Below, in pieces: positions 1 to 7,957 of a stretch of 64,000 nucleotides of DNA. The position numbers and the translations under genes were made by a program. Under the pieces are notes generated by a model. The model was given only the letters and a program-made list of their open reading frames with translations. It was not told the origin of the DNA and did not search any database. Every line of letters starts with the position of its first letter. The stretch's first letter is position 1. The stretch covers positions 4,526,001 through 4,590,000 of the forward strand of contig CBDCWE010000003.1 in NCBI GenBank assembly GCA_965223355.1, written 5' to 3'. Source of the stretch: Tectiglobus sp965223355 (GTDB taxonomy: Bacteria; Pseudomonadota; Alphaproteobacteria; Rhizobiales; Hyphomicrobiaceae).

Positions 1-1
1 G

Positions 2-271
2 CTCGGCCTGCCCCGCAATCTCGATGGCAGCGAAGGCCCGCGGGCGCAGGCGACGAGGGCGTTCGCGCGAAATTTGTCCCGCAAGATCCGATTGGCCGAG
101 ATCACAATGCCGCTGTTGCTGTGGGATGAACGACTGACCACGGCAGCGGCAGAACGCGTCCTGCTGGACGCCGATACATCGCGCGCGCGCCGGGCCGAAG
201 TCATTGACCAACTCGCCGCATCGCTGATCCTGCAAAACGTTCTCGATACGCGCACTGGCGGCGACGGCTGA
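2..271 (+). CDS. ruvX: Putative pre-16S rRNA nuclease RuvX (YqgF), C-terminal part
   Basis: The gene is cut by the left edge: the frame is open from base 2 to the TGA at 269-271, leaving about 89 residues. The blocks LGLPRNLDGSEGPRA, LLWDERLTT and RRAEVIDQLAAS are conserved parts of the YqgF/RuvX RNase H-like fold. The family processes the 5' end of 16S rRNA and was earlier proposed to be an alternative Holliday-junction resolvase. The internal TTG at 74 is not the start, because family homology continues upstream of it. The gene converges on the AraC gene with only 8 bases between the two stops. In many Alphaproteobacteria ruvX lies next to gat and pyrB genes; here pyrB is at the far end of the window, so that block appears rearranged (inference). 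Confidence 0.88.
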   Translation, partial: LGLPRNLDGSEGPRAQATRAFARNLSRKIRLAEITMPLLLWDERLTTAAAERVLLDADTSRARRAEVIDQLAASLILQNVLDTRTGGDG

Positions 272-279
272 AGTTCAAG

Positions 280-1320
280 TCACTCTGCGACCCGTCCTTG
301 TTTAATGCGGAATTCCCGCGGGCTGGCGCCGAGATGCTGATTGGCCCAGCGGGTAAACGCGCTGCTTTCAGAAAACCCCAAACGCTGACTGATCTCATGC
401 ATGCGCAGCGACGAGCCGAGCAGCAGCTTCTTGGCCGTCTCCCGGCGCACATCTAAAACCAGGCGGTGGAACCTGACATCGCGTTGTGACAATTGCCATT
501 GCAATGATCTGGCGTTGGTGTCCAGTCGACGCGCGATCGTATCGAGCCGCACCTCGATTTCACGTGCAAAACAATCGGTGATTGCGAGCCGGACCATGCC
601 GACAAAATCGCTTTGGGCGCGATGCTCGTCCAACACCTTGTTGGCGGCAACACGAACCGTTTCGGCGAGGCCGGCCCAACTGCCCGGCATGCGCGCCGCA
701 GCATCGTTGATGGCAACACCAATCGCCAGTTCGCTGGTGGTTTGCTCGATCTTGGGACCGAACAGATCCGCCAGCCGGTCCGCATTTGCGCTGGTTGACC
801 GCGGCAGCCGGGCAAACAGTGGCACCCACTCATTGCCGAGCGACAGGCGCAGCCTCAAGACCAGGACAGCGGCGATCAGATCCATCAGCTGCCCGGTTGG
901 AACATTGATGCTGAGCGGAAATCGCACGATCAATTCGACCTGATGACTCCTGGCATGAAATTCCGCCTCAATCGGAAACACCAGCACTTCGGCGTAACGC
1001 GCAACGAGTTGCAGCGCCTCCTTGACGGTCGCAGCAGACAGGATCAGGTGATCGAGCAGCCCCAATCTGCCAACCTCCAACCATTGCGCATAGTCCAATG
1101 CCAGACTTGAATTGCCGCTCTCGCGGGCCGCCAGCTGCAGGAGTTCGGCAACCGCCTCAAACGGTAGAAGGGCTTGCCCACCGCGCACCTGCTCTGGCTT
1201 GAAACCTGCCAGACCAATGACAGATCGCGCGTTAACCCCTTGTTTTGTCAGAAATTCCTCGAATTCAACAAAAGCCTCTGCTCGCAGTCTCGGTCCCTCG
1301 AACCCGTGTCCGCCTCGCAT
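280..1320 (-). CDS. AraC-family transcriptional regulator
   Basis: This 346-residue protein has the two-part layout of the OruR/ArgR-like branch of AraC regulators. A broad N-terminal ligand-binding domain (arabinose-binding-like, about residues 20-220) is followed by a C-terminal double helix-turn-helix (about 255-340). The second HTH is clear around ISQRLGFSESSAFTRW followed by GASPREFR, the usual end of an AraC DNA-binding domain. The ATG at 1318-1320 gives the expected family length. It is transcribed away from the MarR gene across a 255-bp AT-rich gap, so the two regulators may control each other (inference). The ligand cannot be told from the sequence, and no obvious target operon lies next to it. 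Confidence 0.85.
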   Translation of the reverse strand: MRGGHGFEGPRLRAEAFVEFEEFLTKQGVNARSVIGLAGFKPEQVRGGQALLPFEAVAELLQLAARESGNSSLALDYAQWLEVGRLGLLDHLILSAATVKEALQLVARYAEVLVFPIEAEFHARSHQVELIVRFPLSINVPTGQLMDLIAAVLVLRLRLSLGNEWVPLFARLPRSTSANADRLADLFGPKIEQTTSELAIGVAINDAAARMPGSWAGLAETVRVAANKVLDEHRAQSDFVGMVRLAITDCFAREIEVRLDTIARRLDTNARSLQWQLSQRDVRFHRLVLDVRRETAKKLLLGSSLRMHEISQRLGFSESSAFTRWANQHLGASPREFRIKQGRVAE

Positions 1321-1575
1321 CGCAACACCTACACAAATATTGATTTAACTGAAGGTAGAGTGATTTGCTCACAGATAAACTTCACACACACTCCCCGCCT
1401 CAAACATCAACAAAAATGCCTAAACTGTCAATTTTTACAGTGATAACTGATTTACAGAAACACTGTTAACGATTTGACGGCAATCGGATTGACAGCGAGC
1501 GAACTTCCACTCCGTCATCACGGCGGCCGGCCAGATCGCATTTCTTCCAATCTTCCAAGTTCAAACAACAGAAAC
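1321..1575. promoter_or_regulatory. Divergent intergenic region between AraC and MarR genes
   Basis: This gap is clearly AT-richer than its surroundings and must hold the promoters of both regulators. An inverted repeat ACTGT-N8-ACAGT lies at 1424-1441. Related CAG/CTG half-sites follow at about 1448-1466 (GATTTACAG, CACTGTTAAC). The inverted repeat is a plausible dimeric operator for the MarR protein, which typically autoregulates from such sites; that link is inference. Confidence 0.4.
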
Positions 1576-2082
1576 ATGATACCAATGAAAAATAGCGCAA
1601 CTGCACTTTCACAAGCTTCCGCCATTCATCTCCTGCATCGCGCCGGTCAGTGTGCGGATGATCTGTTCTCAGCCGAAATCGACAGTGCTCAACTGACGCC
1701 AAGGCAGTATATTGTCTTGAAGAGCGCATGGGATGCCGGCGAAGCAAGCCAAACGGCGCTTGTCGAGGCAACCGGCATTGACCGCTCGACGGTTGCCGAT
1801 ATCGTTCGCCGTTTGGTCGAGCGCGGCCTTTTGCAAAGGGAACGCACCAAACATGATGCGCGGATGTATGCTGTCCGCGTAACCACGGCCGGGCGCAATG
1901 CGCTGAAAGAGGCCGATCCCACGCGTCAGGAATGCGAAAACCGCCTGCTCCAGGCGATGCCGGCAAAGGATCGCGACACATTCCTGCGTTCGCTGCAGAC
2001 GATCATCGACACATTCGGACCGATCAGCAGCGCTCAGGTAAAACCACGCCGTGATGCCAGCGCGAGTGAGCAAAAGTCATAG
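1576..2082 (+). CDS. MarR-family transcriptional regulator
   Basis: The product is about 168 residues, normal for MarR proteins, which are dimeric winged-helix repressors that usually respond to small phenolic or oxidative ligands. The winged helix is recognisable: LTPRQYIVLKSAW, then SQTALVEATGIDRSTVADIVRRL as the recognition-helix region, then the wing around RERTKHDARMYAVRVT. The frame is open back to a TTG at 1474, but residues before the ATG at 1576 do not look family-like, so 1576 (or the ATG at 1585) is preferred. Neither has a strong Shine-Dalgarno sequence. No effector gene is linked. Confidence 0.82.
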   Translation: MIPMKNSATALSQASAIHLLHRAGQCADDLFSAEIDSAQLTPRQYIVLKSAWDAGEASQTALVEATGIDRSTVADIVRRLVERGLLQRERTKHDARMYAVRVTTAGRNALKEADPTRQECENRLLQAMPAKDRDTFLRSLQTIIDTFGPISSAQVKPRRDASASEQKS

Positions 2083-2600
2083 CGCCGCTAATCTTGTGCA
2101 TCGCATCCGCTAACCTTCAGATATTGTCTAGTGCGCAAAGGTGTACGAGATTTAGCCAAAGACCAACAGCAACGCGCGCGTCCGTCGCGCGCGTTGTGCT
2201 ATGTCGCGCACGATCGGTGCGCGCGCCAATCGCCCCCCTGATCGCCTTTCGGCCCGAGCCCGAACCACGCCGCTGCCCCGCCCGGCCACCCGCCGGCCAC
2301 TCCAAGCCCATGATGGGGTCTGATCGGGATCTGTGTAAAAAAATATCATTGCCGAGCAGGTCTGCTTATTGAGGATGTTCCGGCGCGCTGTGTTCACGAT
2401 GGGCTCTTCTCTCGCTGACCCGAAGTTGACCTGCGCCCTTTCGCCTGATCGATGATCACTTGTCCAGGATCTACCGGGTGGGCGAACCTCGAAAAGGCTG
2501 TGGAAATTCTCCCAATAGGTCGGAGGTGGTGCGCACGAATGCCATACTTGGCGTGCAGCTGCGTTGGAAGATGCAAACGACTGCGAGGGGAACTTTCGGA
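2083..2600. other. Non-coding stretch with GC-rich palindrome and left end of an inverted-repeat island
   Basis: No convincing gene is present. Positions 2173-2195 form a GC-only inverted repeat (ACGCGCG...CGCGCGT) without a T-run. The left copy of an 18-bp inverted repeat lies at 2313-2330, and from there onward the base composition falls below that of the neighbouring genes. Frames on either strand here do not resemble proteins. Confidence 0.5.
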
Positions 2601-3017
2601 ATGCTTCAATTCTTGCTTCGTCAACCCTTGGCAATCTTGACTGCACTCGCCGTCATTTCATTGCTCAGCGACATTGTTAGTATCCAGAAGAATGTCATGC
2701 AGGTGTGGGTCGCGTTCCAGACCGTCACGCACTGGCTTTGGCATCACGCACTCTCATTTCTGCCTCTCGGAAATGTTCCGGGTTGGCTGAAGGATTATCT
2801 CTCTCTGGGCTTCATAACAAGCGGGGCTGTGTTGCGAAGTGATATCGCAATGGACAACTGCCTACGCGAAAAGAAGCGTTTGATTCTTCTTACAGAACTT
2901 CGTCGTGGCGGTGCCATCTGGCGAGATGATGCCCCTCCAATCGTTGTTGAGCACCGAAGCTGGATCGTTTTCGCAGCGACGATATCCCTGTTGCTAGTCA
3001 AGTCGCTTTTTGTTTGA
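2601..3017 (+). CDS. Small membrane protein, unknown function
   Basis: The product is about 138 residues. I do not recognise the family. A hydrophobic segment lies near residues 7-25 (LAILTALAVISLLSDIV), others are possible around 35-60, and a last one is at the C-terminus (WIVFAATISLLLVKSLFV). Between them is a charged loop with MDNCLREKKR. The ATG at 2601 is chosen because GAGGGGAA lies about 8 bases upstream; the open frame runs further back without support. The gene sits inside the inverted-repeat island. The same frame stays open for 228 bases after the TGA at 3015-3017 and encodes another hydrophobic segment, so the gene may be the front half of a longer protein broken by a stop. Confidence 0.5.
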   Translation: MLQFLLRQPLAILTALAVISLLSDIVSIQKNVMQVWVAFQTVTHWLWHHALSFLPLGNVPGWLKDYLSLGFITSGAVLRSDIAMDNCLREKKRLILLTELRRGGAIWRDDAPPIVVEHRSWIVFAATISLLLVKSLFV

Positions 3018-3110
3018 CCCCTTGTTTGGACGAAGGAATGGTGGGGTGCTGGAAGCTCGGCCAAGAGGGTGGGACAATACGGTGTACGAATTCCAGACCC
3101 TGATTCGCTC

Positions 3111-3248
3111 ATGAACGAATATGAGGATCTCCAAGCGTCGTTCGGACAGCTCAACCAAAGGAAGTCTGTGATATTCTTCAAGTTTGCTGTGTGGTCAGGC
3201 GTTCTTATTGCCTTTAGCTATGCGCTTTTGTTTTCAAGCTCTGTTTGA
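3111..3248 (+). CDS. Short membrane-peptide frame in phase with the preceding ORF
   Basis: This 45-residue frame starts with MNEYEDLQASFGQLNQRKS and ends with a hydrophobic stretch of about 22 residues. It is in the same frame as the 2601-3017 gene, and no stop separates the TGA at 3017 from this ATG. A GTG at 3069 could start a slightly longer version. It could be an independent small membrane peptide, or the C-terminal exon-like remainder of one gene interrupted by a nonsense mutation. It is shorter than most real genes and is supported only by its amphipathic-then-hydrophobic composition. Confidence 0.3.
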   Translation: MNEYEDLQASFGQLNQRKSVIFFKFAVWSGVLIAFSYALLFSSSV

Positions 3249-3590
3249 ACTTGTTCCCCGGAGTTTCGAAGGCTGCAACTGGGTGTGTGCGCCCAGAGCA
3301 TCTCCGCTGTGGCCCAAGGACGAAAAGCCGTCGCTGAGCATATCGGATCCGGTATCTGCGTAATTGTGAGCGTCGCGATGGCCGAGAAAGTATACCTTGC
3401 TGGAGGCCGAGCGGTGTTGTCGTGCGGCGTTGATTTTTCTCGACAATTCGCAGCGTCCGCCAGGCCCTTTTCTGGACCGTCAGCCGCCATGGCAACTTTT
3501 TACGCATATCCCGATCAGACCCCATGATCGCTTGTGTGGTTGCAGCGGCGACCCGGACCTGCTCGCGGCCACGTGCCGCCCGGTTTCACG

Positions 3591-3727
3591 GGTCCAGGGG
3601 ATTCATCCCCTGGTCGGGGTGTTTGAGGGGCTGAAAGCCCCTCAAGGATCGCCGCTTGGCGGCGATATGTTAAGGGCTCTGCCGTTGCCGATCCCGCCAA
3701 AGGGCACTGCCCTTTGGAAACCTGTGG
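3591..3727 (+). repeat. Family A hairpin-chain repeat, copy A1
   Basis: This is one of ten related copies in the window. Reading along the plus strand it contains a chain of inverted repeats: CCAGGGG...CCCCTGG, TTGAGGGGC...GCCCCTCAA, ATCGCCGC...GCGGCGAT, a degraded TTAAGGGC arm and CCAAAGGGC...GCCCTTTGG. It lies just beyond the 3' end of the OmpA-domain gene. Confidence 0.85.
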
Positions 3728-3784
3728 CTTGATCTCAGTCGCTTTGCGACCACGGTGCGGGCCATTGCCTCTCGGTCGGGCCGG

Positions 3785-4816
3785 TTAGCGGTTGGTGAGC
3801 TTGAGTTCGATGCGCCGGTTGCGCCGCAGGGCCGCTTCGCTGGTGCCCGTGTCCAGTGGCTGGAACTCACCGTAACCGGCGGCAACCAAACGCTCGGCAG
3901 GCACACCGCGGGAAATCAAGTAGCGCACGACCGAGATCGCGCGGGCCGTCGACAGCTCCCAGTTGGACGGGAATTCGGGACTGTTGATCGGGCGCACGTC
4001 GGTGTGACCGTCGACCTGCAGCGCCCACTCGATCTCGCCCGGTATGGCGCGGGCAAGCTCGGTAATAGCCCGTGCCAGTTCGTCCATTGCAGCGAGGCCT
4101 TCAACCGACATTTGCGCCTGGCCCGAGGGAAACAGAACCTCCGACTGGAAGACGAAGCGGTCGCCGACAACGCGAATATCTTTGCGTCCTTTGAGGAGTT
4201 CGCGCAGGCGCCCGAAAAAGTCCGACCGGTAGCGGCGCAGCTCCTGAACCTGCCGGGCGAGGGCGGCGTTGAGCCGCTTGCCGAGATCCTGGATCCTGGC
4301 CTTGGAGTCCTGGTCGCGCTTTTCAGATGCTTCGAGAGCATCGTTAAGCGCGCCGATCTGGCGGCGCAGCGCAAGCAGCTGCTGGTTCAACAGATCGACC
4401 TTGGCCAAGGCCTCGTTCGAGATATCCTTTTGCTCGTCCAAATTGCGCGTCAACGCCGAGATGCGCCCGGCAGCGGCGCCCGCCTTGGCCTCATTGGAAC
4501 TGGCGGCACTCTGCAGTCGGGTGTTCTCGCCCTGCAATTCGACCAGTGTCGCGCGCAGTGCGGCAAGGTCATCCTGGGCGGATTTGCCCTTGCCCTTTTC
4601 CAGTGACAGCAGGTTCGTCAATTCCGCGATTTGGCGGTTGAGCCGGCGCAGCGCGGTGTCTTTGCCGCTCACCTCCTGGGTGACGAAATACTGGGCCAGC
4701 ATGAAAATCGAGAGCAGAAACGTGAACACCAACAGCAACGTTGACAGCACGTCGACGTATCCCGGCCAGAACTCGCCGTATTCACCGCCGCGGCGGCCGC
4801 CCCGGGCGCGCGCCAT
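3785..4816 (-). CDS. Peptidoglycan-binding OmpA/MotB-like protein
   Basis: This 343-residue protein has one N-terminal membrane anchor (about residues 22-46, DVLSTLLLVFTFLLSIFML). A long heptad-rich coiled coil follows (about 50-190), and the C-terminal OmpA-like domain (about 215-340) carries DGHTDVRPI and the family-typical NWELSTARA and GYGEFQP. The layout is that of MotB and related peptidoglycan-anchored partners of proton channels. It lies 2 bases downstream of the MotA/ExbB-like gene, so the two are surely co-transcribed and probably form one envelope complex. No flagellar genes are nearby, so a flagellar stator role is not implied; in Alphaproteobacteria such pairs are usually annotated only as envelope proteins. 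Confidence 0.85.
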   Translation of the reverse strand: MARARGGRRGGEYGEFWPGYVDVLSTLLLVFTFLLSIFMLAQYFVTQEVSGKDTALRRLNRQIAELTNLLSLEKGKGKSAQDDLAALRATLVELQGENTRLQSAASSNEAKAGAAAGRISALTRNLDEQKDISNEALAKVDLLNQQLLALRRQIGALNDALEASEKRDQDSKARIQDLGKRLNAALARQVQELRRYRSDFFGRLRELLKGRKDIRVVGDRFVFQSEVLFPSGQAQMSVEGLAAMDELARAITELARAIPGEIEWALQVDGHTDVRPINSPEFPSNWELSTARAISVVRYLISRGVPAERLVAAGYGEFQPLDTGTSEAALRRNRRIELKLTNR

Positions 4817-4818
4817 GG

Positions 4819-5844
4819 CTACCTCCTGGCACCGGCGATCAGGTCGCGGATCGCGCCCATCACCTCGTGCTGCTGGTTGGCCTGCTCATCGGCCCACTGG
4901 CGGACAATTTCCTGTTCCCTGCGCATTTGGTTGACGAGTTGATTGACACCGTTTGCAAGCTCTTGCACGCCTTCATCAGAGCTGGCGCTGTCGCGCTCGG
5001 ACTGCAGTTTGTCAGCAAGTTCCGACAGCGAGCGCTGGACCTCGAACATGGCGCCGTAGAGCTGGCGGTTGAGATGATCCGTGCTGTTCACTGCGGTTGC
5101 CGGCGTCAGTTCGGTTATGCCTGACAGCCATTCCTCGAGCTCGTTGTAAAAGCGGTTGTGGGCATGGTTGGCCTGCAATTCGAGGAAGCCGACGACCAGC
5201 GAGCCGGACAGGCCGAACAGCGAGGAGGCAAAAGCGGTGCCCATACCACGCAACGGTTCGGCGAGACCGGACTTCAGCTCCTGGAACATCAGCGCGCTGT
5301 CGCTGGCGCGTGTATCGAGTGCGCTGATCGTGCTGCCGACGGACTGGATCGTGTCGAGCAGCCCCCAGAACGTGCCGAGCAGGCCGAGAAAGACCAACAG
5401 ACCAATCGTATAACGGCCGGTATCGCGCGCCTCATCGAGACGTGAACCGATCGAATCCATGATCGAGCGCATCGACGTTGTCGACAGCGACAGGGCGCCG
5501 GTGCGATCGCGCAGCATCGTTGCCATCGGCGCCAGCAGCACCGGTTCGTGCGAGATTGCAAGACCGGGGTCGGCAATGCGAAAGGCATTGACCCATCGGA
5601 TCTCCGGATTGAGCCTGATGACCTGCCAGAACGTGAAGCCGATGCCCCACACAAGCACCAGGATAATCAGTGCGTTGAGGCCGGGGTTGGCCTGAAAGGC
5701 GGTCCAGAACTGCGGAAACAGAATTGCCGTGATCAGCCCGACAAAGATCAGGAAGATCAACATGCGCATAAGATAGACGCTGGGTGCGGACAGCGTCCGT
5801 GCCAACGGGGATTGCGCCGGGTCTGAACTGCGTTTGCGTGCCAT
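4819..5844 (-). CDS. MotA/TolQ/ExbB-type proton channel protein
   Basis: The product has 341 residues. Hydrophobic segments lie near residues 24-46, 55-77, 150-172 and 205-228. The third carries LLVFLGLLGTFWGLLDT and the fourth GTAFASSLFGLSGSLVVGF, matching the two channel-lining helices of the MotA/TolQ/ExbB superfamily. Such proteins use the proton gradient to drive a partner across the periplasm. The partner here is the OmpA-domain protein encoded 2 bases downstream. A roughly 100-residue C-terminal cytoplasmic tail is predicted to be helical. Substrate or role is unknown; it is neither a clear tolQ nor a clear flagellar motA. Confidence 0.85.
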   Translation of the reverse strand: MARKRSSDPAQSPLARTLSAPSVYLMRMLIFLIFVGLITAILFPQFWTAFQANPGLNALIILVLVWGIGFTFWQVIRLNPEIRWVNAFRIADPGLAISHEPVLLAPMATMLRDRTGALSLSTTSMRSIMDSIGSRLDEARDTGRYTIGLLVFLGLLGTFWGLLDTIQSVGSTISALDTRASDSALMFQELKSGLAEPLRGMGTAFASSLFGLSGSLVVGFLELQANHAHNRFYNELEEWLSGITELTPATAVNSTDHLNRQLYGAMFEVQRSLSELADKLQSERDSASSDEGVQELANGVNQLVNQMRREQEIVRQWADEQANQQHEVMGAIRDLIAGARR

Positions 5845-5974
5845 TCGTCACTTCTCCGCCCATCCGATGGCCGGACCATAGTCAAACTCTGTGTCAGGGA
5901 AAACAGGCAACATCGTGTGCATTGGGCGGCGGCGGCTAGTTTTCAACTGATTGAACAGAACTCGACAAACACGG

Positions 5975-6763
5975 CTAATTTGCGCCAATCCTTTGGAGCA
6001 ATGCGCGTTGAATGGCGGGCACGCCGGCAACCACCGTCCCTGTTTCCAGCATGTTATGGCCGCCCGCGAGGTCGGTTGCAATGCCGCCGGCCTCGCGGAT
6101 GAGAACAATTCCAGCCGCCATATCCCAGGGTTCGATGCCGTGTTCCCAATAGGCATCGAACCGACCCGCCGCGGTCCAAGCCAGATCAACGGCGGCAGCA
6201 CCGGTCCGCCGAATGCCGGTGGTTTCGGTTGTCAAGGTTCGCATTTCATCGCGAAAACGCTCGTGGCCGGAACGGCCTTTGTGGGGGATTGAGGTGGCAA
6301 CGAGAGCATCGCCCAGCTGGCGCCGGGCGGAGACACGAATGCGGCGATCGTTGAGGAAGGCGCCTTTGCCCTTTTCGGCGGTGTAGAGTTCATCGAGAAC
6401 CGGCAAATAGATGAGGCCGGCAACGAGCTGGCCGTCGCGCTCAAGGCCGAGCGAGATGCAAAACAGCGGTAGGCCGTGGAGAAAGTTGGTCGTACCGTCG
6501 AGCGGATCGACGATCCAACGGTGGGTCTTATCGGCACCGACCACCGCACCGCGCTCTTCCATCAAGAACTCGTAGTCTGGTCGCGCCTTCGAGAGTTCGT
6601 TGAAAATAATGTCCTCGGCGCGGTGGTCGGCGGCTGAGACAAAGTTTGCCGGACCCTTGACCGAGACCTGCAGGCGTTCGACTTCGCCGTAGTCCCGCGA
6701 CAATGACCGGCCGGCCTTGCGCGCTGCATTGACCATTACATTCATCAGTGCCGAGGCGGGCAT
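5975..6763 (-). CDS. suhB: Inositol monophosphatase family protein (SuhB type)
   Basis: This 262-residue protein carries the signature of the lithium-sensitive Mg-dependent phosphatases: EERG near residue 70, then WIVDPLDGTTNFLHG with metal-binding aspartates, and the C-terminal WEHGIEPWDMAAG. It should dephosphorylate myo-inositol monophosphate or related sugar phosphates. In many bacteria SuhB also has an rRNA-transcription role, which cannot be judged here. A second family member, closer to HisN, lies at 56.5 kb. It is transcribed in the same direction as the fba-thiE-Sel1 genes upstream, with a 118-bp gap, and may belong to the same long operon. Confidence 0.88.
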   Translation of the reverse strand: MPASALMNVMVNAARKAGRSLSRDYGEVERLQVSVKGPANFVSAADHRAEDIIFNELSKARPDYEFLMEERGAVVGADKTHRWIVDPLDGTTNFLHGLPLFCISLGLERDGQLVAGLIYLPVLDELYTAEKGKGAFLNDRRIRVSARRQLGDALVATSIPHKGRSGHERFRDEMRTLTTETTGIRRTGAAAVDLAWTAAGRFDAYWEHGIEPWDMAAGIVLIREAGGIATDLAGGHNMLETGTVVAGVPAIQRALLQRIGAN

Positions 6764-6880
6764 ATCGTTGTTCTCCGGGCCGGGCAGGACTGCGCTGCGC
6801 CGGTCAGTAACCGGTTAGCCGGCCGACGGCAACCGAGGCGGCGGAAATGTCCGCCGCGATTGTTGCCAGGCTCTTCAACG

Positions 6881-7957
6881 CTACTGCACACTAACGCCGA
6901 CCCGAACCTTGGCTGCAAACGCCTCGGCTTCGCGTTCCGCTTTCAGGCGGATCGCGCGCGGCTGTTTGGCGACAAGGGCATCGAGAGCTTTATCCGCGAT
7001 GCCGTTCGCGCGCGCGATCAGGTGCCATTTCGCGGCTGCGACCGGATCGCGGGTGACGCCCTGAATACCGCTGGCATAAATCTGTGCGAGACGATTTTGC
7101 GCCCCGGCAATGCCGGCCCGGGCGGCACTGGTCAGATAGGCAATGATGTTGGGCTTGTCGGCGTTAAAGCCGCGTCCGGTCAAAATCGCGACGGCATATT
7201 CGAATTGTGCCGGCGGCATACCTTTGTCGGCCGCCCGCTTCAACCACGTTGCCGCCTTGTAGGCGTCGGCCGCGACCCCGTGACCGTTTTGATAGAGCGC
7301 GGCAAGATCGTACTGCGCAGCGGCGATGCCCTTCCGGGCCGCATATTCGAGGTGCATTGCGGCGCGGCGCGGGTTTTCGGGCTTGCCTTTGCCAGCCAGG
7401 AACAGCAATCCGAGATTATAATGGGCCAGTGCATGGCCCTTGCGGGCGGCCTGCTCGAACATCTGGGCGGCGCCAGCATAGTCTCGTTTGATCGCCTTGC
7501 CGGCGACCAGGATCACACCGAACGCGAACATCGCTTCGGTATCGCCGAGCTCGGCGCCGCGACGGTACCACCTGGCGGCGGCTACCTCATCACGAACGAC
7601 GCCCAGCCCCTCGGCGTAGAGGCGGCCGAGCAGCGTGTGAGCTTGCGGATCGTCGGCTTTAGCGCGCTTTTCGGCAATGCGTTTTGCGGTCAGGTATTGA
7701 CCCTGATCGAAAGCGATGTAGGCGGCGTCTTCACCGCTCGGCTGGACCAAGGTTTTGCCGAGCGGGCGGCGTTCGGCGAGGCGCTGCCGGCCTCGACCGG
7801 GCGCCCCGCGCGCCTTGTCCAACGCCGAGGCGGCAGATGGCAGCGCCGGCGCAACCGTTCGCTTTGAGCGCGGGCCGGTGCCGGTTTCGGCAACGAGCGT
7901 GTCGCTCGCAAACGCGATTGCCACGCATGATATTGTCAAACAAATTGCTGCGCGCAT
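6881..7957 (-). CDS. Secreted Sel1-repeat (SLR/TPR-like) protein
   Basis: The 358-residue product begins with a typical signal peptide (MRAAICLTISCVAIAFASDT). From about residue 100 it contains six Sel1-like repeats of about 36 residues, each with the AxxxLGxxYxxGxGV...AAxWYxxAA pattern, for example HTLLGRLYAEGLGV and AHYNLGLLFLAGKG. Such repeats form helical solenoids that bind other proteins in the envelope. The ATG at 7955-7957 overlaps the TAA of the thiE-like gene by one base, so translation is probably coupled. The partner is unknown. Confidence 0.85.
   Translation of the reverse strand: MRAAICLTISCVAIAFASDTLVAETGTGPRSKRTVAPALPSAASALDKARGAPGRGRQRLAERRPLGKTLVQPSGEDAAYIAFDQGQYLTAKRIAEKRAKADDPQAHTLLGRLYAEGLGVVRDEVAAARWYRRGAELGDTEAMFAFGVILVAGKAIKRDYAGAAQMFEQAARKGHALAHYNLGLLFLAGKGKPENPRRAAMHLEYAARKGIAAAQYDLAALYQNGHGVAADAYKAATWLKRAADKGMPPAQFEYAVAILTGRGFNADKPNIIAYLTSAARAGIAGAQNRLAQIYASGIQGVTRDPVAAAKWHLIARANGIADKALDALVAKQPRAIRLKAEREAEAFAAKVRVGVSVQ

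Larger units (their letters stand above)
2313..3525. mobile_element. 1.2-kb island bounded by inverted repeats (possible decayed or non-autonomous element)
   Basis: An 18-bp sequence, ATGGGGTCTGATCGGGAT, occurs at 2313-2330 and, as a perfect reverse complement, at 3508-3525. The match extends imperfectly inwards (TGTGTAAAAA against TGCGTAAAAA). The segment between has lower GC than the flanking genes and holds only small membrane-protein frames. No transposase is recognisable and no target-site duplication is evident just outside the repeats. The layout fits a small insertion whose transposase is lost or supplied in trans, or a cassette between two copies of one short repeat. The family of the terminal repeat is not identified. 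Confidence 0.45.

Noticed and set aside
2152..2646. Minus-strand frame of 164 codons across the left end of the inverted-repeat island.
   Set aside because: Arginine-rich shadow-like composition, crosses the island boundary and has no recognised domain.
2313..3525. A complete insertion sequence with its own transposase.
   Set aside because: No frame between the inverted repeats shows a DDE, HUH or serine-recombinase pattern and no target duplication was found.
3515..3700. Short frames within family A repeats (for example RGLSAPQTPRPGD-type peptides), seen at nearly every copy.
   Set aside because: The same translated peptide arises from each hairpin chain, so it is an artefact of the repeat and not a protein family.
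3591..3727. Family A repeats as simple intrinsic terminators.
   Set aside because: No hairpin in the chain is followed by a U-run, and copies occur in both orientations relative to the genes they follow.
3785..5844. Flagellar motAB or tolQR assignment for the channel-OmpA pair.
   Set aside because: The channel protein and its OmpA-domain partner belong to the wider superfamily but no flagellar, tolR, tolA or tolB genes are present here.
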